Origin: Gambelia wislizenii
Taxonomy: Eukaryota; Chordata; Lepidosauria; Squamata; Crotaphytidae
Direction of reading: 5' to 3'
Assembly: GCA_030847615.1 (NCBI GenBank)
Contig: JAUMIR010000003.1
Span: forward strand, 28,146,501-28,210,500
Length of the DNA: 64,000 bases
Below the pieces are notes generated by a model. It was not told the origin of the DNA. It saw nothing but the letters and a program-made list of their open reading frames with translations, and searched no databases. A program made the translations under genes and the position numbers. Position 1 is the stretch's first letter; the number at the start of each line of letters is the position of its first letter. Positions 20,275 through 29,561 of this stretch are shown in pieces.

Positions 20275-21693
20275 AGAGTCTTCCAAATGCGCTATATATC
20301 TTTGCTAATCTGTGAGCACAGATTTGCTGATGGCAATGTGGGGATGGTGGTGTTCGTCCTGTGGTGCAGGCTGGTAAAGAACTTCCATTTTCTTCAGGTT
20401 GACTTCCAGCCCAAACAGCTCCGCAGATGTTCCGAAGCAGGATGTTAGGCACTACAGAGCTGCTTTTGTGTGGGCAACAAGGGCGGCATCATCAGCGAAG
20501 AGCAGCTCACGGATTAGATAGTTTAGAGTCTTAGTGTGAGCCCTCAGATGGCTTAAGTGAAGCTACCATCAGTACGGTAACGTCTATAGATGCCGTCATC
20601 TTCTTCAAGCTCTGTCGTAGACCTTTGGAGCATCGTGCTGAAAAAGATTGTAAATAAAGTTGGTGCAAGAACACAACCTTGCTTCAATCCATTAGTTCTT
20701 AGAAAGGGCTCTGAAAGAGCACCGCTATATCTGACTTGACCACGCTGGCCCTCCTGTAGCAAGAAAATCATTTTAAGGAATTTGGGGGGACGTCCTAGTC
20801 TTTCCAGGATCTACCACAGACCTTTTCTACTCACAATGTCGAAGGCTTTGGTGAGGTCAACAAATGTTACATAGACACCCTTGTTCTGCTCCCTACATTT
20901 TTCTTGCAGTTGTCTAAGGGCAAATACCATATCTGTAGTACTCCTTTTGGCTCTGAAGTCACATTGGCTTTCAGGGAGAAGTTCTTCTGCAATAGCAGGA
21001 ACTAATCTGTTCAGGAGTATCCTTGCAAGGATTTTTCCAGCAATAGAGAGCAGTGTTATGCCTCGATAGTTTGAGCAATCGGATTTTGCTCCTTTTTTCT
21101 TGTACAGGGTGATGATGACTGCATCTCGGATAAATGATGGCAGTTCCCTTTTTTTCCCAGCAATTCACAAGGATTTCGTGGAATTTATCGTGGAGTGCAT
21201 GACCTCTGTGTTTACAAACTTCAGGTGGGATTCCATCAATCCCAGCTGCCTTGGTGGGAGAGCTGTATGGCCTTTTGGAACTGGATTTGTCCTTTGAGCC
21301 TGTGCAATGGATTTTTCTGGTGGAGCACAGCGTGCACAGAACTGGCCCCACCCTTTAAACCAAAGGTTCATCTGCTGTGGCCTTGCAAGCATGGACGGTA
21401 GTAGCAAGGTCCTAAGGTCGTAGGTTTGATTAGAGTTTCCTTCTCTTAGATGGTTGACCTTACACGGTTGGATGAGCACCATCTGCCTGGGTTTGGGATT
21501 AGAGTTTTCCTTCTCCGAGGATGGTTGCCATAAGGCTAGAGAGCCCATCCTGCCCTTTGACGCTCTTTGTCAGACCCTTTGGTTTTGACCTGTCTGGAAT
21601 GGGAGATCCTACCCACGCCATTGCCAGCATAGCTCAAAACATCATTAGGGTACGCAAGCCTCTCTCCCACAACAAGGGGGCATCAATGGAGAG
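20275..21693 (-). mobile_element. LINE-X, internally deleted copy with complete 5' end
   Basis: Minus strand. 21,693 down to about 21,265 matches the LINE-X 5' end and 5' UTR (45,891-46,320). Then the match jumps to the RT region (48,098 onwards) and continues to 49,165. About 1.78 kb covering the endonuclease and the start of RT is missing. RT blocks read with frameshifts include IDGIPPEV, SKIRLL/NTALYC and GLKQGCVLAPTLFTIFF (20,650-20,720). It ends abruptly at 20,275 against element Y. Confidence 0.85.
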
Positions 21694-21694
21694 G

Positions 21695-21695
<1 letters not shown>

Positions 21696-21729
<34 letters not shown>
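21696..21729. repeat. (TA)n microsatellite
   Basis: Seventeen or so TA units exactly between the 5' end of the minus-strand LINE-X and the plus-strand LINE-X 3' end. Confidence 0.95.
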
Positions 21730-21732
<3 letters not shown>

Positions 21733-21734
21733 TA

Positions 21735-21829
21735 TTTGGATTGGCCTTTTTAGTCATCAGCGCGCTTGCAGAAAACGCGGGATGAGTCCTTCCTGAATCT
21801 TTGTTTGTGAAGAAAAGCCAGAGAGAGAG
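21735..21829 (+). mobile_element. LINE-X 3' end, opposite orientation
   Basis: Matches the last 95 bp of LINE-X (GATTGGCCTTTTTAGTCA…GAAAAGCCAGAGAGAG) on the plus strand, while the adjoining LINE-X segment is on the minus strand. It is followed by a TAGA/GA-rich tail. Confidence 0.88.
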
Positions 21830-21832
21830 ATA

Positions 21833-21902
21833 TTAGATAGATAGATAGATAGATAGATAGATATAGACATATATAGATATATAAAGAGAGAGAGAGAGAG
21901 GG
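21833..21902. repeat. (TAGA)n and (GA)n tract
   Basis: TAGA units then ATATAGA and a GA run, serving as the 3' tail of the plus-strand LINE-X end. Confidence 0.9.
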
Positions 21903-21965
21903 GGGAGAGGGAGAGATTGCATAGTAAAATGGTGTCTCTTATATAAAATAGCAAAGTCAAGGTTT

Positions 21966-22016
21966 ATTTATTTATTTATTAGATTTGTTTCCCACCTTTC
22001 TCTCAAGACAGCATCC
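21966..22016 (-). mobile_element. 51-bp truncated retroposon end
   Basis: A tiny insertion flanked by the perfect 7-bp duplication AAGGTTT (21,959-21,965; 22,017-22,023). On the minus strand it reads a short 3' end GAGAGAAAGGTGGGAAACAAA followed by (AAAT)n. It interrupts the right half of the Tigger-like MITE, whose relatives have AAGGTTTGC uninterrupted. Confidence 0.8.
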
Positions 22017-22095
22017 AAGGTTTGCTTCTTAGAATTTTTGGGGGAATATTTTCAAGCCGTGGATGGTGGAAGCTGTGGATATAGAGGGCCGATGG

Positions 22096-22640
22096 TATAT
22101 GTCACCAAAACCTTATCTGGGAGGCCTGGGAAAATCTTTTGGAGCTGGCTCTTAGAAAGGGATGGAGAACTCTGGGTTCAGGCTAATTTAATTAAAGCAG
22201 CAATATAGAGCTAAAGTTCCAAGACCACCTAAATAATTAATAAGAACATTTACCTATAATAATTTCTTTCTTTAAAAAAAACCCCAACCGAATTGTTTGA
22301 ATTATTGATTTCAAATAATTGTGCAAATGAGTTTGTGAGCTTTGAGGGGAGAAATAGTCAGTGAGCCATTGTCAAGGTATCAGCCAGGTTGGTCATTGGT
22401 GATGGTGGAGTGAAATCATTAACTGTGCAAACCAGCAAGCCGAATGCTGATACTTAGTTCACCTCTTTACTGAGTCTGCCCTAGCCACTATACAGCTGCA
22501 AAGACACACACAATGGCCATGCCCCCAGGCCAGATGCTTTGTTTCTTCTGCTATTCACTATTTTTAAAACCATCCATTCTGATGAAGAGTTCTGCAGAAC
22601 TCAGAAGCTCATTATGAGCTGGGATGTACCACTTAGGCAC
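22096..22640. other. Nothing firmly recognised
   Basis: A short word near 22,580 (GATGAAGAGTTCTGCAGAACTC) recalls a common amniote repeat. No ORF or terminal repeats. Confidence 0.4.
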
Positions 22641-22990
22641 CATCCATCACTTGATTATATTCTGCCTTAAAAAACATATTTTTTTAAAAAAAAAACCTAT
22701 ACAAAACCAAGATTAAAACAGTATTAAATAACAGCAGAAGTAAAACCAATTAAAATCTTACTTTAAAACAGATTAAAAACAGTATAGCACCATAAAAGCC
22801 ATTTTTTGTAACTTTCCTAAATTACGAAGTGTGGGAGCAGCCACAGAAAAGGTGTTCTCCCACGATCCCACCAACGATGCATTGGAAGACAGTGGGATAG
22901 AGAGAAGTGCCACCCCTGCAGATTTTAGTGCTTGGGCAGGCTCATATTGGAAGATATGGTCTTGGTGATCTCAATTAAAGAATTATTTCT
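22641..22990. repeat. Ancient interspersed repeat (L2-like or SINE body)
   Basis: An A-rich part with repeated TTAAAACAG words, then GGGAGCAGCCACAGAAAAGG and CTTGGGCAGGCTCATATTGG blocks that I recognise as a widespread amniote repeat. Related A-rich sequence flanks the full-length LINE-X (45,664-45,880). Confidence 0.5.
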
Positions 22991-23148
22991 TTCCAAAATT
23001 TGTTTAAAAGCATAGATAATTTAAGGAGCCTGATCCATTCTCAATAGGAAGGCTTGGACTTGAAATGTGACAAGAGTCAGTGCCAGCTGGCAGGGCACTG
23101 AATCTGCTCCAAGTTTTAGTCTCAATGATAAAGGAGCTATCAAAGTGG

Positions 23149-24054
23149 GGTCTTTATCAGGCTAGCATCTAAAAATGCTGTAATTCCACTATTGAGGAAA
23201 GCTGAAACATAGGAGATTTTCAGACAGGGGAAATTACCCCCACAGAGATCGGGGAGAAAACGGGGCTGTTCTGCTGCCAATGCTCCGTTTCACGCAGCCC
23301 CCCGTCCTTCTCCCGATCTCCATTTGTTCTCCCTCCATCCTGCTTTCATTTTCCTTCTGCTATTTTTTACTAATGGAAGTTCTTCGTTTGTAAAAAAATA
23401 ATGGAAAATAGCAGAAAGAAAATGGAGTGTGCAAAATGGAGCACTGGCAGTGGAACAGCCCCGTTTCTCTCCCATGCTCCGCGGGGGTTATTTTCCCCCA
23501 TCTGAAAATCTCCATAGTGGCATGATTACAGTACTTATTACATGTCACTGTAATCACATGATACTACCATCCAGAATCCTCACATGTCCACAACTAGCAG
23601 TTTTAAAATTGGATTTTACTTCTATGATTTTGTGTGGGTGAGATTTCGGCTATTCTCAAGACTTTGTTTAAACACATCAAAACCACATAAATAATGAAAG
23701 AAATTAACAAATAAACACTTAAACAAAGATAAAAACATACCAAGAAAAGGTGACAGTTCATTGTAACCGTGTCCTGTGCTCTTGTTGGGAAAGGGGAGGG
23801 GAAAAAAGGACTGCCCATTCATGCTGTAATTGCATGATTACAGCAGGATGTGATTTTGTATGCTCATCAATGCTGCAAAGAGAGCAATATTGAGGGCTAT
23901 TCATGGATTTTTCCATCAAGAAAAAGTGATGAACCATAAATGGGTGGGGCACAGATTGCCTATGGGATTACAACAACATCGTACAATAATGGGAGCCCAT
24001 TTGTGGTACTGCCATGCTGTAATTCTGCAATTACAGCCCCATCTGATAAATTCC
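23149..24054. mobile_element. Harbinger-like element, family A relative, with inner MITE
   Basis: Ends GGTCTTTATCAGGC and ATCTGATAAATTCC, degenerate versions of the family A ends. Flanked by TGG (23,146-23,148; 24,055-24,057). Near both ends are short hairpins built from GCTGTAATT/AATTACAGC. 906 bp in total, of which about 305 is the nested palindromic MITE at 23,212. No transposase ORF. Confidence 0.72.
23212..23513. mobile_element. Palindromic Harbinger-like MITE, copy 3
   Basis: Ends GGAGATTTTCAGAC/ATCTGAAAATCTCC, TSD ATA (23,209-23,211; 23,514-23,516). The arms pair imperfectly (e.g. CTCCATTT.TTC.CC in one arm, GGAGAAA in the other) around an AT-rich loop near 23,380. More diverged than copies 1 and 2. 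Confidence 0.85.
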
Positions 24055-24057
24055 TGG

Positions 24058-24534
24058 GGGACAGGGTTCACTACATTGGACTGGTCCTTTAAAATTCATA
24101 CTAAAACATAGATCAGATTCACCGCCTCATTGATATGACACCTGCCATATGTTACTGGACAGAGTTCCATCCTCAGTGGAATATGGGCTGGAACTCCATC
24201 TCCTGTTGGGATTGGAAGTGACTCCTTTGTAAACAACGTCTCCTGCAAAAAGGGAGTAGGTGCTGAGCCTGCTCCAGGAATAAAAGGAGTCCTTCAGTCC
24301 AAGAATGGGATCAGGTTTCCCACATCTCAGGGCCTGGCCTCTCTTATCCAGTCCTTGGGCTGAGGGGGAAGAATCTCAGGACAAGAGCCATGCCTTCTCA
24401 ATTTTCTGATTATATATTTCCCCCTCATTTGTTAGACTTGGTGATTTTCAAAATTTGAATTGTGCATTCTGTGCAGTTATAGTTGATGCTTAAGGTAATA
24501 TACTGAATAGCAGCAACAAAGAGTGTTGCCTATA
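24058..24534. other. No feature recognised
   Basis: No supported ORF or repeat family. Confidence 0.4.
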
Positions 24535-24665
24535 ACATCACCTTTGTAACACCCCAAGGCCCCCCTGCTGTGACATCACAAGGGGGGTTCATTCCTAGGT
24601 CTCATTTTTGGCCTCAAATCTCAGGGCTTGGGATAATTGCTACCTGGCAATCCAAGAGGTGAAGA
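24535..24665 (-). repeat. Unnamed interspersed repeat, copy 2
   Basis: Inverted relative of 16,781-16,920: shares the TCAAATCTCAGGGCTTGGGAT-like block and a GTGACATCACAAGG block. Family unknown. Confidence 0.4.
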
Positions 24666-25039
24666 TTACTCATTCTTGCCTCATATCACTAAGGTCCCTT
24701 AGTCACGGTAGTCTAGTGTTCCTCCTGAGCTGAGGGTATGAGCTGAGTTTGGCTTGGTTGGTCACAAATTGTTGAGTCCTGGATGTAAGAGGGTGGCTCA
24801 GCCCTTTGCAACATGAGAGCCTCCAGAGCCTGATATACACAAATGAAGTGTTTATCAAAAGGTAAGGGTTTATTTTTAAATTTCATTAACATTATATATG
24901 ACCCCGTTCAGAGCAGAATAATGGAATACGTACTGCAGAGGAAAGATAAAGGTGGCTTTAGTTCTCCCTTGTGTGGCTTACTGTTTTATGTCCTGATTTT
25001 TTTACCTCTTTTAATGTAACAGACTAAATCTTAGGGGAT

Positions 25040-25065
25040 ACACACACACACACACACACACACAC
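25040..25065. repeat. (AC)n microsatellite
   Basis: Thirteen AC units. Confidence 0.95.
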
Positions 25066-26043
25066 ATGCAAACAATGCCATGGTTGGTTACTAGCCCCTC
25101 TTCTCTTATTTGAAGTCTACCATTATTTTCTAGGAAAATTGAACAGGGATAAAGCTTTTACACTTTGCTTCATTAATACGTATATTTGCTTTATGTTTTA
25201 GATGGAGCTTTAAATCCTCCAGGTGAACATATAGTTCAGTTCATTTTTTTAAAAAACAAAAACGTAATTTAAACACACCCAAACACCATTATAGAGCACA
25301 TTTCTAACCAGGGTATCTTATTTGTGGATATGTATGCAGATGTTTGCATGAATCCAGAGCTATATCAATGTAATCCATCATGCTTTCTACTAGGAAAAAT
25401 AATGACATCTCAGCTTGAACTCAGCTGCTGAACACATGACGTCTGTATTTCTATGAGGGCTTTAAATGCCTCTTCTCACACCCTTGCATTGTAATGAACC
25501 ACATGCAGTTCTCTTTCAATTATTCCAAATTATTTACATCAAACACAATAATACAAAACACACAAAATTCTAAATAACTCTGTTTTGGGGATATTGCTGA
25601 ATGCTGCCTTCTGTAGCTTTGGGAACCCACCAGGTGGCTTCTTTCTGTCCTTTTACCTGTCATTAAAAAACAAAACAAAAAAAACCTGTTATCTCAGATG
25701 TCAGGGGGATTTAAGATTCCAGTCTAGTGTTTTAATTAGCATAATTTTAAAAGTAAACAAATGATGGTTGCATATTACAGTCTTATTTAATTTTTTATAC
25801 CTTGGTATTTTTGATGTGGTAGTATACCAATTCCCTAAATAAAAGTTTTTCCTATATTTTCCTATATTATAGCATGATCTAGGGAATGCTTTGCTCATAT
25901 TTCACCCTCAAATTTGTTGTCATTATTATTTTAAATCAGAACCCCAGTTTATGTGGCCACCAGTCTCTCCAGAGGATTCTTACCCACTGGTGCAGGAACA
26001 CAGCTTAGTTAGTTGCTTTTTAAAAGTAAGTAGTCCCATTTTA
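25066..26043. other. No feature recognised
   Basis: AT-rich; no supported gene or repeat. Confidence 0.4.
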
Positions 26044-26365
26044 GGGGCTGTCTAAATGGCAAAAATACTCTTCATAGAATTTGAGGGGAATACAATTTGT
26101 CTAAATGGTATCCCACACCAATCCACAGTATTTGGAAGGGGGGGGCAAATCCACCAAAAACTCCAAAGGAAGCTTTTGCGGCTTTTCCTGAAGTTTTTAA
26201 AAAGCTCTGCAAGGAATGTGCATTCCCATTCATTGGCACAACTGATTTGTATTCATTTGCATTCACCATAAGAGCGGAAGTAGAAAGCTGATTGGTTGGA
26301 CGTGGGCACAGGGTACAGCTTTCTAACAAGGCCAGCACCTGAAACCGCCATGTTGTATTTTTGCC
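26044..26365. mobile_element. DNA transposon F, copy 1
   Basis: Begins TTAGGGGCTGTCTAAATGG and is homologous over about 300 bp, in inverted orientation, with 61,130-61,460, which ends GACTGTTTAGACGAACCCTAA. The outer motif GTCTAAA.GG is therefore one terminus. The other terminus is not clear (the match fades at GCCATGTTGTATTTT). Short open frames shared by both copies (NGNAHS..SFLKT) are shadows of the nucleotide similarity. Confidence 0.65.
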
Positions 26366-26938
26366 TTAGTGATTGTGTGGTGAAGCAACGAAACAGCCTT
26401 TTCCTTTTCTTTAAAAAAATAAATTTAACTGGAATATCACACTTTCGCACCTTAGATACACTTAAAAAAAACTGGAAGTGACAATTGGCGCCAATAGAAA
26501 TGCAATTAATTCACTCATGCCTGCCATCTTGATTTGCAGTCATACTGGCTGGGTCAGCAAAAGCGGATAGCTTCACATGCCTGCAATTTTGCAAAATATA
26601 TATATATGTTAAAATAAATTAAAGCTGCTTTGAATTGGTGTTAGTGCACAACAATCCACGTTTTCCCTCTTGTATAGATAAGACTTTAGTGTTTGCAATG
26701 CCATCCATTTTCTTTTTTTCATTACAGTGTTAAAAAGTGACTTTGGCCAATGCTCACAGCATTGCCATTACTTTTACACTACTTTAAACACCCCCCCCCC
26801 ACTCACACGTTTAGGATTTAGGGAAAAATTTCTGTCAAAAAAAATAATAATAATCCTGTCACAGTGTTTCAAAATGCCTTAAAATGCCCTTTAAAATTAA
26901 CTAGAAACAGATTTCTAAACATTTTATCATAAAGTATC
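26366..26938. other. No feature recognised
   Basis: AT-rich; no supported gene. Confidence 0.4.
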
Positions 26939-26941
26939 TTA

Positions 26942-27292
26942 GGAGATTTTCAGACCGCGTTTCAGCGTGCCTAGCGTGGGAGGAGCTTTCGGGAGAGGGA
27001 CGGCGATCTTGCGCAGCAGGGGGGCGTTTTCGGACACCGTTGTCCCTCTCCCGAAACCATCCGTGTCACTTCCGTGAAGCTTCGGAAGCCGCAGAGCCAT
27101 ATTTTAATCACGGAGGTTGCCCGTGATTAAAATATGGCACTGAGGCTTCCGAAGCTTCACGGAAGTGACACGGATGGTTTCGGGAGAGGGACAACGGCGT
27201 CCAAAAAGGTCCCCCTGCCGCGTAAGACCGCCGTCCCTCTCCCGAAAGTTCCTCCCGCGCTAGGCACGCTGAAACGCGGTCTGAAAAACTCC
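26942..27292. mobile_element. Palindromic Harbinger-like MITE, copy 2
   Basis: 351 bp, ends GGAGATTTTCAGAC/GTCTGAAAAACTCC, TSD TTA (26,939-26,941; 27,293-27,295). The arms are near-perfect inverted copies around ATTTTAATCACGGAGG…CCGTGATTAAAAT. The central 100 bp (CCGTGTCACTTCCGTGAAGC) is shared with copy 1, while the outer arm sequences differ. Strong GC and CpG enrichment over the flanks. Confidence 0.92.
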
Positions 27293-27295
27293 TTA

Positions 27296-27744
27296 GTTCT
27301 CACTGTCTATGCTACTTTTGAAATGTAATTTTGTAACACACATTTATTGGGGAGGGGGGGAAAGGATTTTGTTACTGTTAGCTACATCGCTTGTAACTCT
27401 TTACTACCAGTCCCTGAAGTCAAAAAGCTGTTTGATTCCAGAGTCTTCAGTCAGAAGGTTTTCTTTATGAGGAGGACTATAGACCCCATTGTCTATCTAA
27501 CTTCCTTCAGGCTAACCTTGAAACTGGTCCAACATCTCTCTTATGTATGTGATAAAGAGAGACATACAAGAAAAATTGATTTTGCTTTAGGGAGCCCTTG
27601 GGGTGAATTTATAGCCAATTTACTCCAGCAGAACCAACATAAAGTGGTCCTATAAAAGAAACTGAGGGAAGAGTCTACTCTGGGAAAGAAGTAGCATTTC
27701 TGAAAATATACGTGCCAGGGCAAAGTGTACATGATGACTGTAAT
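27296..27744. other. No feature recognised; 102-codon open frame
   Basis: A 102-codon frame at 27,347-27,655 (+) has no family resemblance that I know and starts in a G-rich run. No splice or promoter context. Probably chance. Confidence 0.35.
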
Positions 27745-28790
27745 GATTACATTACAGCAGTGCTCAGCAGTGGCTCCTCTTCATCTTGGAAAGATGTGAC
27801 CAGTGGGGTGCCACAGGGTTCTGTCCTGGGCCCAGTGCTATTCAACATCTTTATCAATGACTTTGATGAGGGAATTAGGGGCATACTTATCAAATTTGCA
27901 GATGACACCAAATTAGGAGGAGCAGCTAATACCCTAGAGGACAGGATCAAAATTCAAAATGACCTGGATAGACTGAAGAGCTGGGCCAAAGCTAACAAAA
28001 TGAAATTCAATACGGAGAAATGTAAGGTACTGCACTTAGGGCGAAAAAACGAAATGCATAGATATAGGATGGGGGAGACCTGGCTGAATGAGATTACATG
28101 TGAAAGGGATCTAGGAGTCCTAGTAGGCCACAAGTTGAAAATGAGTCAACAGTGTGATGCGGCAGCTAAAAAGGCCAATGCGATTTTGGGCTGTATCAAT
28201 AGAAGTATAGTGTCTAGATCAAGGGAAGTAATAGTGCCACTCTATTCTGCCTTGGTCAGACCTCACCTAGAATACTGTGTCCAGTTCTGGGCACCAGAAT
28301 TCAAAAAGGATATTGACAAATTGGAGTGTGTCCAGAGGAGGGCGACTAAAATGGTGAAAGGTCTGGAAACCATGCCTTATGAGGAAAGACTTAGGATGCT
28401 GGGTATGTTTAGCCTGGAAAAAAGACAATTAAGGGGTAATATGATAGCCCTGTTTAAGTATTTGAAGGGGTGTCACATTGAGGATGGAGCAAGCTTGTTT
28501 TCTGCTGCTCCTGAGACTAGAACAAGGAGCAATGGATGCAAACTCCAGGAACAGATTCCACCTCAACATTAAGAGGAACTTTTTGACAGTAAGATCTGTT
28601 TGGCAGTGGAACACACTCCCTCAGAGCGTGGTGGGGTCTCCTTCCTTGGAGGTCTTTAAACAGAGGCTGGATGGCCATTTGTCCAGGATGCTTTGATCGT
28701 GATTTCCTGCATGGCAGGGGGTTGGACTGGATGGCCCTTGTGGTCTCTTCCAACTCTACAATTCTACAATTCTGTGATTCTACTGATCAG
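27745..28790 (+). mobile_element. CR1 LINE, 5'-truncated
   Basis: Starts inside RT at [20 protein letters not shown] and runs to an ATTCTACAATTCTGTGATTC terminus. Closely similar to the 9.7-kb copy. No TSD seen. Confidence 0.93.
27763..28696 (+). pseudogene. CR1 ORF2 C-terminal half, frameshifted
   Basis: Open from [14 protein letters not shown] through the RT motif FADDTKLGG (about 27,895-27,922) and the thumb to KLQEQ at 28,554. There, relative to sister copies (CAGGAACAGAGATTCC), two bases are missing (CAGGAACAGATTCC), which shifts the frame. The usual C-terminus FHLN…RNFLTVR…HLS continues in another frame to 28,696. The catalytic YLDFSKAFD box lies upstream of the truncation and is absent. 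Confidence 0.9.
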
Positions 28791-28908
28791 TCACATTGTA
28801 TCTGCTTTTGCAGGAAGTAGCTGTGAATCTTTTCATCTCCATTTTCCCTGCCCATTCAATTTAAAGAGTAGGAAGATGAGAAACAATTGAGAATAGCAAT
28901 AAAATAAG

Positions 28909-29195
28909 GAGCCCTGGTGGCGCAGTGGTTAAATGCCAGTACTGCAAGTCACCACGTTGCAAGTTCGATTCCAGCAGGCTCCAAGGTTCACTCAGCCTTC
29001 CATCTTTTCACAGGTTGGTAAAATGAGTACCCAGCTTGTGGGGGCAATTAGCTAACACACATTGGAAACTGTTTAATGCAGTGTAGATGTGTAAATAGCT
29101 ATTGCTTAAAACAATTTGTAAGCCGCTCTGATAGACTTGTGGCTGAAGAACAGGGTATAAATAAATAAATAAATAAATAATAAAATAAAATAAAA
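28909..29195 (+). mobile_element. tRNA-derived SINE (Sauria-SINE type), complete
   Basis: The most complete copy here. The head GAGCCCTGGTGGCGCAGTGG holds the pol III A box and CAAGTTCGATTCC the B box. The tRNA-unrelated body has CTCAGCCTTCCATC and AAAATGAGTACCCAGCTTG. The 3' module TTTGTAAGCCGCTCTGATAG…GGGTATAAATAAATA is the Bov-B-like tail, with (AAAT)n and (AAAAT)n at the end. SINEs of this kind are moved by a Bov-B LINE; none is seen in the window. Confidence 0.9.
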
Positions 29196-29269
29196 TATTG
29201 AGGTGTGGAATGCTCGCATTCAGTGTACCAGCAAGATAAACAGACATACTGTCTTCTAGGATACGCCAT

Positions 29270-29390
29270 TCCTTCTTCTTGGATAGTGGTCCTTCAGATG
29301 TTGTTGAACTGCAACTCTCAGAATTCACCACCAGTCCCCATCATTGGCAATGGTGATTAAGGCTGCTGGGATTTGCAGTCCAAGAACATA
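29270..29390. repeat. hAT-like MITE fragment
   Basis: TGGTCCTTCAGATGTTGTTGAA…CAACTCTCAG and the facing GGCTGCTGGGATTTGCAGTCC are the characteristic halves of a common amniote palindromic MITE. Ends not resolvable. Confidence 0.4.
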
Positions 29391-29561
29391 TGTCCTGCTT
29401 GTTTCTTCCCCACTCCCATTATTCCCACCATCTCCAGCTAGCAGGGCCAATCAATTTAGAATGCAAAACCAATATGGTATTGGTTTGGTTAAAAAAAAAT
29501 CAAAGAAAAGGAGGGACAACCAAAAGAATGCACAGAAAAAGAGCAGAAATATATAGAACTA

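Larger units (their letters stand above)
19823..22095 (+). mobile_element. Tigger-like MITE (family G), split in two
   Basis: The left half (19,823-19,914) begins at TA|CGGTGGGCCCTTGGTATCC and stops at CCATTATATACAA. The right half (about 21,915-22,095) resumes at CATAGTAAAATGGTGTC and ends GAGGGCCGATGG|TA. Uninterrupted relatives are 58,462-58,703 and 39,158-39,653. The TA duplication and CAGTNGGCCCT-type ends fit Tigger/MER2-like elements of the mariner superfamily. About 2 kb of other elements lie between the halves. Confidence 0.82.

Noticed and set aside
26072..26338. Conserved peptide shared by 26.1 and 61.2 kb as a real protein
   Set aside because: The similarity continues at the nucleotide level outside the frame, and the frame lengths differ; it is explained by the shared DNA transposon F.
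28909..28990. A functional tRNA gene
   Set aside because: A- and B-box-like words are present, but the sequence does not close a cloverleaf that I can fold and continues into a SINE body and tail.
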